DNA of 38,408 nt from Bacteroidota bacterium (GCA_023460855.1 JAEWOS010000024.1:1-38408), one strand, 5' to 3'. Shown: positions 21,689 to 30,332, numbered from the stretch's first letter. Notes: generated from the sequence alone by a model not told the origin. A program made the numbers and translations.

Positions 21689-23629
21689 ATGACAAACCAG
21701 CAGTACGATAAAGCGGTAGCCTGGCTTTTTAAACAGGCACCAAATTATCAGATAGACGGTAAAAAAGCCTATAAACCCGGGCTTCAGAATATTACGAGCC
21801 TGTGTGAATTTTTTGGAAACCCGCAGCAGAAACTACGGATGGTCCACATTGGCGGCACGAACGGAAAAGGATCTACGAGCAATATAGTGGCCTCTATTCT
21901 GCAGGAAGCCGGATACAGAGTCGGGGTGTATAATTCACCGCATTTGGTGGATTTTACGGAACGAATTAAAGTGGACGGAAAACAGGCAAGCCGGGATTTT
22001 GTATACAATTTTATTCAGCGACTTAAGGATTTGCCTAAAGATATCCGCCCTTCTTTTTTTGAATTTACCACAATAATGGCTTTTGAATATTTCTTGCATC
22101 AAAAAGTCGATATCGCCATCATTGAAGTTGGTTTGGGAGGCAGACTGGACAGTACCAACATCATTCAGCCTTTGGCATGTGCCATCACGAATGTTGCCAT
22201 GGATCACATGAATATTCTCGGCAACACGAAAAAGGAAATTGCCATTGAAAAGGCAGGCATTATCAAAATGGGTGTTCCTGTAGTAATTGGTGAAGAAGAT
22301 CCGGAGATCAAGGAAATATTCAGGACGGTCGCTCATGAAAAAGACGCAGATTTTATTGATGCGAGTATTAATGAGGTGGTTTCTGTCTGCGATCTCAAGG
22401 GAGATTATCAGCAGAAAAATATCAGGGTAGCCTTAGAACTTGTGAGGTCTCTGGCAGATGATGGTTTTCAGGTTTCCGAAAAAAATATCACCGACGGTTT
22501 ACTCAATGTGCAGAAAAATACGGGGTTCATGGGAAGGTGGACGGTTTTGTCCGACAGCCCGTTAATAATTTGCGATACGGCACACAATCACGCAGGTCTC
22601 GAACTGGTATTTTGTCAGCTGGAAAACCTGAAAATACCCATGCACATTGTGCTGGGCTTCGTAAAAGAGAAAGATATTGAGCAGGTTCTGAAAATTCTGC
22701 CCGAAAATGCGGTGTACTATTTTGTGAAGCCGGAAATCAGGCGTGGAAGACATCCTCAGGAATACGAAGATCAGCTCAGAAATTCCGGCATAAATTATTC
22801 CATTTTCGATGATGTAATGAGCGGTTTCCGAAAGGCTGAAGCTGCAGTGCAGCCCGGCGAAATGATTTTTGTAGGAGGCAGTAATTTTGTGGTCGGTGAT
22901 TTCCTGAGCGGTTATAACATGGTTGAAGACATTAAGCAGGCCATGTCTTTTCTTGCGAATGAGGAAAAGAAAGAATTCTTCCCAAGATTCTTCAAGGCAG
23001 GAAAAGGCGAATATGCGGAAGGCGACGAATTTATTGGAGTAACAGTTCCGGATCAGCGAAAAATAGCAAGGGAATATTATTCGAAAATAACACTGGAAGA
23101 TCTGCAAAAACTACTTTCGTCTGCTATTCATGAACACCGTCATCTGGCGCTTCTGATGCTGGTTGCGAAATATGAGAAATGCAAAACAGATCTTGAACAA
23201 CAGGAAATTGTGCATTTCTATCTGAATAATCTTCAGTATATCAATAACTGGGATCTGGTAGACAATTCTTGTTACAAAATTTTAGGCAGCTACTGCTTCG
23301 GAATTTCTAATGATCAGATACTTAAAACGCTCGCCGATTCCGATAATTTATGGCACAAAAGAATTGCTGTTGTTGCTACAATGTACCATGTAAAAAAGGG
23401 AAAATTCACTTTAACTAAAGATTTAGTTTTAAGGAATCTGAAATATCCGCACGATCTAATGCATAAAGCTAATGGATGGTTGTTAAGGGAAATAGGCCAG
23501 AAAAACATGAACGAACTTTTGAAATTTCTAGATAACTACTATCAGGAAATGCCGCGTACAACTTTGCGTTATGCCATTGAAAAACTGGAGGAGCCACTAC
23601 GTCAGGATTATTTGAAAGGCAGAATTTAA
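21689..23629 (+). CDS. folC: FolC (folylpolyglutamate/dihydrofolate synthase) fused to AlkD-type DNA glycosylase
   Basis: One 646-residue frame with two enzymes. Residues 1 to about 406 are FolC, which adds glutamate to folates: P-loop GGTNGKGSTSN (K60), SPHLVDFTERI (83-93), ITNVAMDHMNILG and DTAHNHAG. Residues 411-646, from MVEDIKQAM, are an AlkD-type HEAT-repeat glycosylase that removes alkylated bases: NNWDLVD gives Trp521 and Asp525 (Trp109/Asp113 of Bacillus AlkD), with LWHKRIAVVA and KANGWLLREIG further on. Only SGYN joins them. Both halves look complete. Both other frames have stops at the joint (TGA 22905-22907, TAA 22915-22917), so one inserted base could have made the fusion, as a real event or a sequence error. 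ATG 21689 was preferred to 21647, which adds 14 non-family residues. Confidence 0.9.
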   Translation: MTNQQYDKAVAWLFKQAPNYQIDGKKAYKPGLQNITSLCEFFGNPQQKLRMVHIGGTNGKGSTSNIVASILQEAGYRVGVYNSPHLVDFTERIKVDGKQASRDFVYNFIQRLKDLPKDIRPSFFEFTTIMAFEYFLHQKVDIAIIEVGLGGRLDSTNIIQPLACAITNVAMDHMNILGNTKKEIAIEKAGIIKMGVPVVIGEEDPEIKEIFRTVAHEKDADFIDASINEVVSVCDLKGDYQQKNIRVALELVRSLADDGFQVSEKNITDGLLNVQKNTGFMGRWTVLSDSPLIICDTAHNHAGLELVFCQLENLKIPMHIVLGFVKEKDIEQVLKILPENAVYYFVKPEIRRGRHPQEYEDQLRNSGINYSIFDDVMSGFRKAEAAVQPGEMIFVGGSNFVVGDFLSGYNMVEDIKQAMSFLANEEKKEFFPRFFKAGKGEYAEGDEFIGVTVPDQRKIAREYYSKITLEDLQKLLSSAIHEHRHLALLMLVAKYEKCKTDLEQQEIVHFYLNNLQYINNWDLVDNSCYKILGSYCFGISNDQILKTLADSDNLWHKRIAVVATMYHVKKGKFTLTKDLVLRNLKYPHDLMHKANGWLLREIGQKNMNELLKFLDNYYQEMPRTTLRYAIEKLEEPLRQDYLKGRI

Positions 23630-23636
23630 TTGAGTT

Positions 23637-24398
23637 ATGAGAAAGAAAACAGCGCTGATTACCGGCGCAACTTCCGGAATCGGAAAAGCTATTGCTGAAC
23701 GTCTTGCAAGCGAAGGCGTCCGTTTGATTTTGTGCGGAAGGAGAGAGGCGCTTCTTGCAGAAATAGCTGCGAATTTATCAGAATCCACAGAAGTATTTAT
23801 ACTGGTTTTTGATGTTCGAGATCAGAAATCTGTTTTTAACGCTCTTAATTCTGTTCCTGATCATTTTAAAGAGATTGATATTCTCATAAATAATGCAGGT
23901 AATGCCCATGGTCTTGAAACTCTTGCGGAAGGGGACGTGGAAGACTGGGATGCGATGATGGACGGAAATGTAAAAGGTCTGCTGTATGTTTCAAAACCGG
24001 TAATTATCGGTATGAAAAAGCGGAAAGCCGGCCATATCATTAATATCTCTTCAGTCGCAGCGCGCCAGACTTATGCGAATGGTGTTGTTTACTGCGCATC
24101 GAAAAAAGCCGTTGATGTAATTTCTGAAGGCATGCGCATCGAACTTACAGAATTTGGCATCAAAGTGACCAATATTCAACCGGGAGCGGTAGCAACAGAT
24201 TTTTCGAAAATCAGGTTTAAAGGTGATGAACAGCGTGCTGCAACAGTTTATGAAGGCTACGAAGCTTTGCTTGCAGAAGATATCGCCGACATCGTATCTT
24301 ACGTGCTGAATGTACCGGAACGCGTTTCAATTGCAGAAATAGCGGTATTTCCAAAAGCACAGGCCGAACCGAGAATGATTTACAGGAATTTACAATAG
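23637..24398 (+). CDS. SDR family NADP-dependent dehydrogenase (YdfG-like)
   Basis: A 253-residue classical short-chain dehydrogenase. The cofactor site is TGATSGIG (9-16) with an Arg pair after strand 2 (CGRRE) that favours NADP. NNAG is at 85-88, and the catalytic residues are Ser139 (NISSVA), Tyr152 and Lys156 (YCASK). Along its length, including VEDWDAMMDGNVKGLLYV and FSKIRFKGDE, it resembles E. coli YdfG, which oxidises 3-hydroxy acids and reduces malonic semialdehyde. It starts seven bases after the folC-alkD frame and ends 15 bases before tsaB, so the three probably share a transcript. The substrate is inferred from similarity only. Confidence 0.9.
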   Translation: MRKKTALITGATSGIGKAIAERLASEGVRLILCGRREALLAEIAANLSESTEVFILVFDVRDQKSVFNALNSVPDHFKEIDILINNAGNAHGLETLAEGDVEDWDAMMDGNVKGLLYVSKPVIIGMKKRKAGHIINISSVAARQTYANGVVYCASKKAVDVISEGMRIELTEFGIKVTNIQPGAVATDFSKIRFKGDEQRAATVYEGYEALLAEDIADIVSYVLNVPERVSIAEIAVFPKAQAEPRMIYRNLQ

Positions 24399-24413
24399 TA
24401 ATTAAATCCGATT

Positions 24414-25091
24414 ATGAAAATTCTACATCTGGAAACATCGTCGCGCAACTGTTCTGTAGCCATTTCGCAGGAAGATCAACTGCTTTGTCTTTGTGAAGAA
24501 GTTTCAGAAAATTATAAGCAGAGCGAATCGCTGCACAAATTTGTTCAGTGGGCTTTGGAAGGGGCTGAAACTTCGCTTCAGCAATTAGAAGCCGTTTGTC
24601 TCGGAATGGGACCGGGTTCTTACACCGGATTGAGAATTGGAGCGGCCGCCGCGAAAGGTTTTTGTTTTGGTCTGAACATTCCGCTGATTGCCGTTAATTC
24701 CCTCGATAGTCTAGCTTTGCCTTTTGCCGGCAAGAATTATGATTTGATTATCCCGATGGTTGACGCGCGCCGAATGGAAGTTTACACCAGGATTTATGAC
24801 GGAAAGTCAGCAAAGCCGCTCAATGAAACTGAAGCCATGATTCTGGACGAAAATTCTTTTAAAGAACTGGAAGGTAAAAACCTGATTTTTGTGGGAGACG
24901 GCGCCGCAAAAGCTCAGGAAATTCTTCAGATCAATGCTGATTTTGATCCGTCGGTTTTTCCATCTGCAAAATACCTGATACAGGGAGGTGTTCAAAAATT
25001 CCGGAACGAATCTTTCGAAGATATCGCCTACTTCGAACCGTACTATCTGAAAGATTTTCAGGGTGTTAAGCAAAAGAAAAACGGAGCGTAA
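24414..25091 (+). CDS. tsaB: tRNA threonylcarbamoyladenosine biosynthesis protein TsaB
   Basis: A 225-residue ASKHA-fold protein that partners TsaD in making the N6-threonylcarbamoyl modification of A37 in tRNAs that read ANN codons. The start MKILHLETSSRNCSVAI and the motif GMGPGSYTGLRIG (64-76) are typical of TsaB (YeaZ). The C-terminal half is the usual shortened, non-catalytic lobe. It ends the folC-alkD/SDR/tsaB run, and its stop codon lies inside the loop of the terminator hairpin (25081-25098). Length is normal and no residue appears to be missing. Confidence 0.94.
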   Translation: MKILHLETSSRNCSVAISQEDQLLCLCEEVSENYKQSESLHKFVQWALEGAETSLQQLEAVCLGMGPGSYTGLRIGAAAAKGFCFGLNIPLIAVNSLDSLALPFAGKNYDLIIPMVDARRMEVYTRIYDGKSAKPLNETEAMILDENSFKELEGKNLIFVGDGAAKAQEILQINADFDPSVFPSAKYLIQGGVQKFRNESFEDIAYFEPYYLKDFQGVKQKKNGA

Positions 25092-25103
25092 ACTCCGTTT
25101 TTT
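25079..25103. terminator. Bidirectional terminator between tsaB and porW
   Basis: Arms ACGGAG (25081-25086) and CTCCGT (25093-25098) with A-rich sequence before and a T-run after, so both strands give a hairpin plus U-tract. It is shared by converging genes and lies one base from the porW stop codon. Confidence 0.85.
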
Positions 25104-25104
25104 A

Positions 25105-27675
25105 TTAATTTCTGTTAGGAACCGGTGGCGGTGCATACGGATTGTTTTGCGTAGGCTGCGTGGACGGTATACTTTGCGTCGGCGCTCCCGGCTGAATAGA
25201 AGGGCTCATTCTCGGAATCTGTCTTGCTTTTCTTTCATTTTCCTGTCTGCGGATTTCTTCCTGCTGACGCACATTTACATCATTATTACCGGTACCAACA
25301 GGAGGCTGTACCGGCTGCTGCGGTGTTACAGGATTGCCGGTGTTGTCAGTGCGCACAAAATTGAGGTCGCTTTTCAGCCATTGCAGCATTTCTGCAGCTT
25401 TAATTCCTTCCTGAGTATCCTTGTAATTCAGCGCAATCTGCTCCAGTTGCAGGATCATGACTTCCTTACCGGAGGTTTTTCCGGCATTGAATGCATTGAG
25501 CAGCGTGAACTTGGGAACGAGTGCATCCTGAGGATATTGGGTCAGTGTTTGATCAATTAAAAGTCTGCTGTCTTCAAATTTTTCATTTTCATAGAGTGAA
25601 AATGCTGTTCTGTATGCCTGTTCTACAGCAGCGTTCGATTTCATGAATGATCCGCTTCTTGGGTTTCGGGCAAATTCCGCGTATGAAGTGTATGGATAAT
25701 CCGTAAGCAGAATCTGTTTAGCTCTCTCCGCAATCTGTGGATTTTTCTCGTAATTCATGCTGAAAATTTCATAAAGAGCCCGAAGCATCACTTTCTCCTC
25801 AGGTTTGTTGTCCACAAGTGTGTACAGTGTACTGGTTGCCAACGGTCTGTTAAGAAAAAAATCATCATACATTATTCCCATTCCTAAAGCAGCAGTGTCG
25901 CGGTCCTTTTTCAGACCTTCAATCACCATATTGCTCGTCGGAATTTTTTCAATATAAAAAGAACTTTCGAATCTTCGGGGGTCCTGAACGGTGGTTTGTC
26001 CCATCGCTAAATTTTTGGCATCATCAAGTGTTGTCATTCTTGCGCCATATCTCCAGTTGTCCACGAGAGCGCGGTTTCCCCAAACCTGGCGGAAATCCTG
26101 AGAACCCCGTGAAATCGCAGTGGTATTGGAAAAGTAAAAACCTTTGGATCCGCCGCCAAAATCCTGGAATGCGCTGCTTCGTCCTGCAAACACAGAATTT
26201 GCAGAATAATCGCCGGTGTCAAATCCCTGCTGTCTTTCTGCACGGATCCGTTCACGTTCCAGCGCTTCCTCTTTTGCCTTTATTTTTTCGATGTGCTTCG
26301 CAAAGTACACCTGTCTGTCTGCATCGGACATCCTGGTTAAGGCAAGTATACTGTCATTCTTTTTTACAAGATAGTAATTGGTTGCAAGTTTTTTGATATT
26401 CGAACTTTGCTCCTGCAAGAGAACCTTGCTCGGTTCATAAGTCATTACGGCAATTGCGGAATCGTAGTAAGCGCCCGCAGAAATATAGTCGTTATTGTCG
26501 AAATAACCTTTTCCGATTTCGTAGAAATTCAGTCCGCGGATTTGAGGATCTGAAACTTCTTCTGCTAGGGATTTTCTAAAATATTCCTGGGCTTCCTCTT
26601 TTTTCCCGGCTTTATTTGCCATGAGCCCTAAAGCATAGTAGAATTCATTTTTGCGCGAGGCATAAGTTCCTTTTTTACTGATGTCTTCTATGTATTTCTT
26701 AGCACCGCTGTAGTCGTTTTTGTCATTAAATGTTTTGGCAATTTCGATCTGCGATTTTACTTCGAATTCGAAATCATTGGAATATTTGTAAGCTGAGGTA
26801 AAGCTGTCCCGTGCTTCTGCATTCCTTCCAACGCTGTTAAGTATCTGTCCGCGCAGAAAAGCAATACGGCTTCTCATGTTGCGGCTTCCGTTCAGCTCGT
26901 ACGCAGAGGCCAGTTCTTTGATCGCTTCCTCCTTCTTGCCTGAATCCAGCAGTGACTCTGCATGGTAAATACTCAGAAGCGCGGCATAATCATCCTTTAG
27001 TTTTTCCGATTTGAGTTTCGTGAAAATATCATTGGCTTTAAAATGATCGCCCATTTTCGCGAAAGCGAGACCCTGATAAATTCTTGCAAGCGGAAGCCTT
27101 TTGTCGTCTTTCATCTTGGTAAAAACCTGATTCAGCGCATCAAGTGCGGAAAGTGGTTTCCCCATGTAGATTCTCGCCTGTGCAAGTGTAATGTACGCAT
27201 CAAAAATTTTGTCGTTTTCTTCCTGCCCTTCACGGATAACCGAATATTTATCGATCGTTTTTAGAGCTTTCGCTTCAGCAATTTCCAGTATTGTTGCTCC
27301 TTTAGCAGGTGTTGTTCCCTGATCACCGGCCGGCATTCTTCCAATAGGTGCTCCCTGTACAGATTCTATTCCCGAAGGAAGTGCAGAAGCGCCTTTTCTT
27401 CCGGAACTTGCAGCACTGAAAGCGGGCGACTGTCCCAAATCACTTCCTACAGGCATTTCCTCGTAGGTAAGGATGTTAATATAAGGCGCATAAAAATTGT
27501 CGCGGTGTGCTTCGCTTCTGGTGTCGAATTCCGTGTTTAGCGCGTCCTGTGCGTTGAAAAGCGTATTATACTGAGCCGAAAATCCTTTCAGGAATTTGGA
27601 TCTTTTTTCGGGTTTTTTTGTGGCACATGCAACAAGCGCCAGAGACATTAGTATGTAAAGTAAATTTTTCTTCAT
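25105..27675 (-). CDS. porW: Type IX secretion system lipoprotein PorW/SprE (TPR)
   Basis: An 856-residue lipoprotein. The signal peptide ends LALVAC with Cys17 lipidated, followed by ATKKPEKRS. Then come SAQYNTLFNAQDAL (PorW/SprE-type opening), many tetratricopeptide-like helical pairs (about 145-430), and the middle signature with GFYFSN and WGNRALVDNWR (about 520-550), which I associate with PorW of Porphyromonas and SprE of Flavobacterium. More helical repeats fill 590-770. The tail is rich in Pro, Gln and Asn (ends APPPVPNRN), likely unfolded. The protein is needed for type IX secretion and, in gliding species, for movement; it acts in the periplasm. The leader holds two inverted repeats (27678-27712). 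No other T9SS gene lies in the window, as is usual. Confidence 0.85.
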   Translation of the reverse strand: MKKNLLYILMSLALVACATKKPEKRSKFLKGFSAQYNTLFNAQDALNTEFDTRSEAHRDNFYAPYINILTYEEMPVGSDLGQSPAFSAASSGRKGASALPSGIESVQGAPIGRMPAGDQGTTPAKGATILEIAEAKALKTIDKYSVIREGQEENDKIFDAYITLAQARIYMGKPLSALDALNQVFTKMKDDKRLPLARIYQGLAFAKMGDHFKANDIFTKLKSEKLKDDYAALLSIYHAESLLDSGKKEEAIKELASAYELNGSRNMRSRIAFLRGQILNSVGRNAEARDSFTSAYKYSNDFEFEVKSQIEIAKTFNDKNDYSGAKKYIEDISKKGTYASRKNEFYYALGLMANKAGKKEEAQEYFRKSLAEEVSDPQIRGLNFYEIGKGYFDNNDYISAGAYYDSAIAVMTYEPSKVLLQEQSSNIKKLATNYYLVKKNDSILALTRMSDADRQVYFAKHIEKIKAKEEALERERIRAERQQGFDTGDYSANSVFAGRSSAFQDFGGGSKGFYFSNTTAISRGSQDFRQVWGNRALVDNWRYGARMTTLDDAKNLAMGQTTVQDPRRFESSFYIEKIPTSNMVIEGLKKDRDTAALGMGIMYDDFFLNRPLATSTLYTLVDNKPEEKVMLRALYEIFSMNYEKNPQIAERAKQILLTDYPYTSYAEFARNPRSGSFMKSNAAVEQAYRTAFSLYENEKFEDSRLLIDQTLTQYPQDALVPKFTLLNAFNAGKTSGKEVMILQLEQIALNYKDTQEGIKAAEMLQWLKSDLNFVRTDNTGNPVTPQQPVQPPVGTGNNDVNVRQQEEIRRQENERKARQIPRMSPSIQPGAPTQSIPSTQPTQNNPYAPPPVPNRN

Positions 27676-27721
27676 TGCAAGTTTTATAACTTGATAATCC
27701 GCAATTTATTGCAAATCAGAC

Positions 27722-27729
27722 CAAATATA
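27722..27729 (-). promoter_or_regulatory. -7 box upstream of porW
   Basis: A perfect TATATTTG on the minus strand, 46 bases before the porW ATG. No TTG at the usual distance. The leader that follows contains the inverted repeats CAAGTT-TTAT-AACTTG and GCAATTTATTGC. Confidence 0.45.
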
Positions 27730-27743
27730 TCCAAAAAATCGGA

Positions 27744-27780
27744 AATGGCATTTGCTTACCGCAGCATATAAAATGCCATT
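27744..27780 (-). terminator. Probable terminator after maf
   Basis: Perfect ten-base arms AATGGCATTT (27744-27753) and AAATGCCATT (27771-27780) with a 17-base loop, starting within the maf stop codon. A T-rich tract (ATTTTTTGG on the minus strand) follows after six bases. Confidence 0.5.
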
Positions 27781-28354
27781 ATTCAAATTTTGAAAGGACA
27801 TTATACAGTTTGTTTGTGGGAAGGCCCATCACCGTGTAGAAACTCCCTTCGATTTTCCTGATTTTGGCCATTCCGAGCCAGTCCTGCACACCATAACTTC
27901 CGGCTTTGTCGTGTGGATGATAATTTTCCACATAATATTTCGCTTCCGCTTCACTGATTTTATCAAAAAAGACGTTTGCAACATCCGTAAAACTGATGTT
28001 TTCTTCGTCAGTTCTAACACAGATTCCGGTATAAACCTGATGATTCCGGTCCGAAAGTGTAATCAGCATTTTTACAGCGTCTGCGTCGTCAGTCGGTTTG
28101 CCCAGGACGGAACCGTCAACCGCAACTATTGTATCGGCGGTAATCAGCAATTGTCCGGCTTCGGGTTTTCCAAAGGCGTCGGCTTTAAGTTCTGCCAGAT
28201 AAACGGCGATTTCTGAAACTTCCAGGTTTTCAGGATAAACTTCGTCGCATTCCACAGCAATTGTTTCGAATTCATAGCCTAAACCTGCAAGCAGTTCTTT
28301 TCTGCGCGGTGATTGTGAAGCCAGGAGTATTTTTCTGGAAGCCGGTTTTTTCAT
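27779..28354 (-). CDS. maf: Maf family nucleotide pyrophosphatase
   Basis: A 191-residue Maf/Ham1-fold enzyme that hydrolyses nucleoside triphosphates (dTTP/UTP or modified pyrimidines in relatives) to monophosphates and pyrophosphate. The family motifs are present: LASQSPRRKELL (11-22), ITADTIVAVDG (71-81) with the catalytic acidic residue, LGKP (84-87) and DKAGSYGVQDW late in the protein. It acts in the cytoplasm as a house-cleaning enzyme; some members affect septum formation when overproduced. Its start overlaps the kdsC stop by four bases, so the two are coupled. Length is typical. Confidence 0.93.
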   Translation of the reverse strand: MKKPASRKILLASQSPRRKELLAGLGYEFETIAVECDEVYPENLEVSEIAVYLAELKADAFGKPEAGQLLITADTIVAVDGSVLGKPTDDADAVKMLITLSDRNHQVYTGICVRTDEENISFTDVANVFFDKISEAEAKYYVENYHPHDKAGSYGVQDWLGMAKIRKIEGSFYTVMGLPTNKLYNVLSKFE

Positions 28355-28869
28355 ACAGATTTTGTATTATCTAAATTCCATTTTCCCTGAACTTTCATCA
28401 CCTGTTCTATCACATCGCGCACCGCGCCTTTTCCCCCTTCAACAGGCGAAATATAGTCGCTGATTTCTTTCACTTCCGGAACTGCGTTGACGGGACACGC
28501 TGCGATTGCTGCGGGAAGCATGATTCTAATGTCAGGAAGATCGTCGCCCATTGCCAGAATTTCGTGATCCTGCACATTGTTTTTAGTCTTAAAATCTTCC
28601 AGATCAGTTAGTTTGTCAGCTGATTTCGGATAATAATCCGTGATTCCTAGATAATTGATCCGGTGCTTTACATCGGGATCGTTTCCGCCGGTAATCACGC
28701 ATATTTTGTAGTTGTGTTTCAGCGCCTTCACGACAGCATAACCGTCCAGAACATTCATTACACGGCACATGCTTCCGCCGGGCATCAGGTAAACGCTTCC
28801 ATCAGTAAAAACGCCGTCTACATCAAAAACGAACGCTTTTATTTCGTTCAGCTTATGTTTATAACTCAT
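28351..28869 (-). CDS. kdsC: KDO 8-phosphate phosphatase-like HAD hydrolase (KdsC family)
   Basis: A 172-residue C0-type HAD phosphatase, small and without a cap domain, as in KdsC, which works as a tetramer. Catalytic Asp16 and Asp18 are in FDVDGVFTDG, Thr60 is in VITGGN, Lys86 in SADKL and the second acidic motif GDDLPD is at 108-113. KdsC removes phosphate from KDO 8-phosphate on the way to the lipopolysaccharide core; close relatives act on other sugar acid phosphates, so the substrate is likely but not certain. It overlaps the DUF2520 gene upstream by 11 bases and maf downstream by four. Confidence 0.9.
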   Translation of the reverse strand: MSYKHKLNEIKAFVFDVDGVFTDGSVYLMPGGSMCRVMNVLDGYAVVKALKHNYKICVITGGNDPDVKHRINYLGITDYYPKSADKLTDLEDFKTKNNVQDHEILAMGDDLPDIRIMLPAAIAACPVNAVPEVKEISDYISPVEGGKGAVRDVIEQVMKVQGKWNLDNTKSV

Positions 28870-29608
28870 ACATATCTTTTATCGATTCATTCATCACATT
28901 GTAAATCTTCAGATGCTCTCCGCTTAACAGTTCCTGATGGAGTTTGAGAATTCTTTCATCGTGGCGCACCGCAGGTCCGGTTTGTGCAGATTTTGGTTCG
29001 AGAATTTTTATTTTTTCGACTGTTTCATCGATCAGCGGCTCAAAATACGAAAAGGGAATCTGTTTGCTGTCGGCGATTTCTTTGGCGCGTGCAAACAGGT
29101 GATTTACAAAGTTGCAGGCGAAAACTGCCGTAATGTGCATGTATTTCCTGGTTTCGAAATCGGACTCTGAAACGCGGTCAGAAATTTTTGAAGCGAGTAG
29201 TTTCAAAGTTTCCCGGTCTTCTGCATCCTCTGCCTCCACAAAAACCGGAACATTGGCGTAGTCCAGAGTCTTGTCTTTCGAAAAAGTCTGCATCGGATAG
29301 AAACTGGCCTTGCGGTAATTGCCTACCATTATTTCTTTCGGAAGTGAGCCGGAAGTATGTGCGACGATGCAGTCTGCTTTCTTAATCTGTGCGGAAACTT
29401 CTGCTACGGAAGCATCACTTACTGCAATAATATATAAATCAGCATCTGCAGGCGCGCTTGTGGAAAATGGGATATTGAACTCGTTACCAATCTCCTGAAG
29501 TGCTTCGTGGTTTCTGCCGAAAAGCTGAGTGATGCTGATGCCGTTCTCGCTGAATGCCCTGCAAAGATGGTAAGCTACATTTCCGGAACCTATGATCACT
29601 GTTTTCAT
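28859..29608 (-). CDS. Rossmann-like / DUF2520 dehydrogenase-like protein
   Basis: A 249-residue protein with an N-terminal nucleotide-binding fold (MKTVIIGSGNVAYHLCRAF, glycines at 7, 9 and a small residue at 12) and a helical C-terminal DUF2520 domain (FYPMQTFSK and onward), the arrangement of F420-dependent NADP reductase or pantoate/ketopantoate reductase relatives. The substrate is unknown. ATG 29608 was chosen over the longer 29698 because the family begins here and a perfect -7 box (29613-29620) lies only four bases before it, so the message may lack a leader. It is the first gene of the DUF2520-kdsC-maf operon, with overlaps of 11 and four bases. Confidence 0.88.
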   Translation of the reverse strand: MKTVIIGSGNVAYHLCRAFSENGISITQLFGRNHEALQEIGNEFNIPFSTSAPADADLYIIAVSDASVAEVSAQIKKADCIVAHTSGSLPKEIMVGNYRKASFYPMQTFSKDKTLDYANVPVFVEAEDAEDRETLKLLASKISDRVSESDFETRKYMHITAVFACNFVNHLFARAKEIADSKQIPFSYFEPLIDETVEKIKILEPKSAQTGPAVRHDERILKLHQELLSGEHLKIYNVMNESIKDMYEL

Positions 29609-29612
29609 CTTA

Positions 29613-29620
29613 CAAATATA
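29613..29620 (-). promoter_or_regulatory. -7 box of the DUF2520-kdsC-maf operon
   Basis: A perfect TATATTTG on the minus strand ending four bases before the ATG at 29608, which implies a leaderless or nearly leaderless transcript. No TTG at the usual -33 distance. Confidence 0.5.
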
Positions 29621-29678
29621 ACTATTATTGCAACGGACATTTTTAAACATGCTCCCGGAAAGTGAATTGGACCGAAAA

Positions 29679-29711
29679 TTGAAATATTCATTTAACATTT
29701 AATTATATTTA
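29679..29711 (+). promoter_or_regulatory. Probable promoter of the sigma-factor operon
   Basis: TTG (29679-29681), a 22-base spacer and TATATTTA (29704-29711), one base off consensus, 24 bases before the ATG. If the sigma factor controls its own operon a different motif would be expected; I could not pick one out. Confidence 0.4.
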
Positions 29712-29735
29712 CAATCAAAACAAACGAAGCGTCTT

Positions 29736-30287
29736 ATGAAGGTCAATGACTCGGAGATAATTGCGATGATGCATGAGCCTCGAACCAGTGAAAAAGGTTT
29801 GAAGCTGATGATGGACACTTATCAGAGCAGACTTTACTGGCATATACGCAGGATGATTGTAGATCATGATCTTGCACAGGATGTTTTGCAGGAGACGTTC
29901 ATTAAGGCATATCAGAATTTTCATCAGTTCAAACAGGACAGTAAAATTTACACCTGGCTGTACAGAATTGCGACAAACGAATCGCTTCAACAGCTGAACA
30001 AGTTGAAAAGAATGAAGAAGAGCGACGAGGACCCGGAATACCACATGGTGAATCTTGTCGCGGATAATGCAGGACCGGAAGCAGATGAAATTCAGATTTT
30101 GTTGCAGAAAGCAATACAGACTTTGCCCGAAAAGCAGAAACTGGTGTTTACGATGAGGTATTATGATGATTTGCCTTACGAAGAAATTTCGCAGATTGTA
30201 GATATGTCTGTTGGTACGCTAAAAACCAATTATCACTATGCGAAACAGAAAATTGAAGATTATATTAAACAAAATTACGAAGCATAA
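29736..30287 (+). CDS. ECF-type RNA polymerase sigma factor
   Basis: A 183-residue sigma-70 family protein with only regions 2 and 4. Region 2 (about 28-95) contains DHDLAQDVLQETFIKAYQNF and the -10 recognition helix around KIYTWLYRIATNE. Region 4 (about 125-180) contains LPEKQKLVFTMRYYDDLPYEEI and the helix-turn-helix DMSVGTLKTNYHYAKQKI. The spacing and length are those of ECF (group 4) sigma factors. It heads a three-gene run with a one-span membrane protein (45 bases downstream) and a Spy/CpxP-like exported protein, an arrangement that suggests regulation by a membrane anti-sigma factor. The stimulus is unknown. Confidence 0.92.
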   Translation: MKVNDSEIIAMMHEPRTSEKGLKLMMDTYQSRLYWHIRRMIVDHDLAQDVLQETFIKAYQNFHQFKQDSKIYTWLYRIATNESLQQLNKLKRMKKSDEDPEYHMVNLVADNAGPEADEIQILLQKAIQTLPEKQKLVFTMRYYDDLPYEEISQIVDMSVGTLKTNYHYAKQKIEDYIKQNYEA

Positions 30288-30332
30288 AGCCGGTAAAAAC
30301 GGCAGCTTCACCCGAAATAACCTGATCAAAAA

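Noticed and set aside
22562..23107. Open frame antisense to the FolC-AlkD junction
   Set aside because: Phe/His/Ile-rich shadow of the coding strand with no domain; both enzyme modules on the plus strand are convincing.
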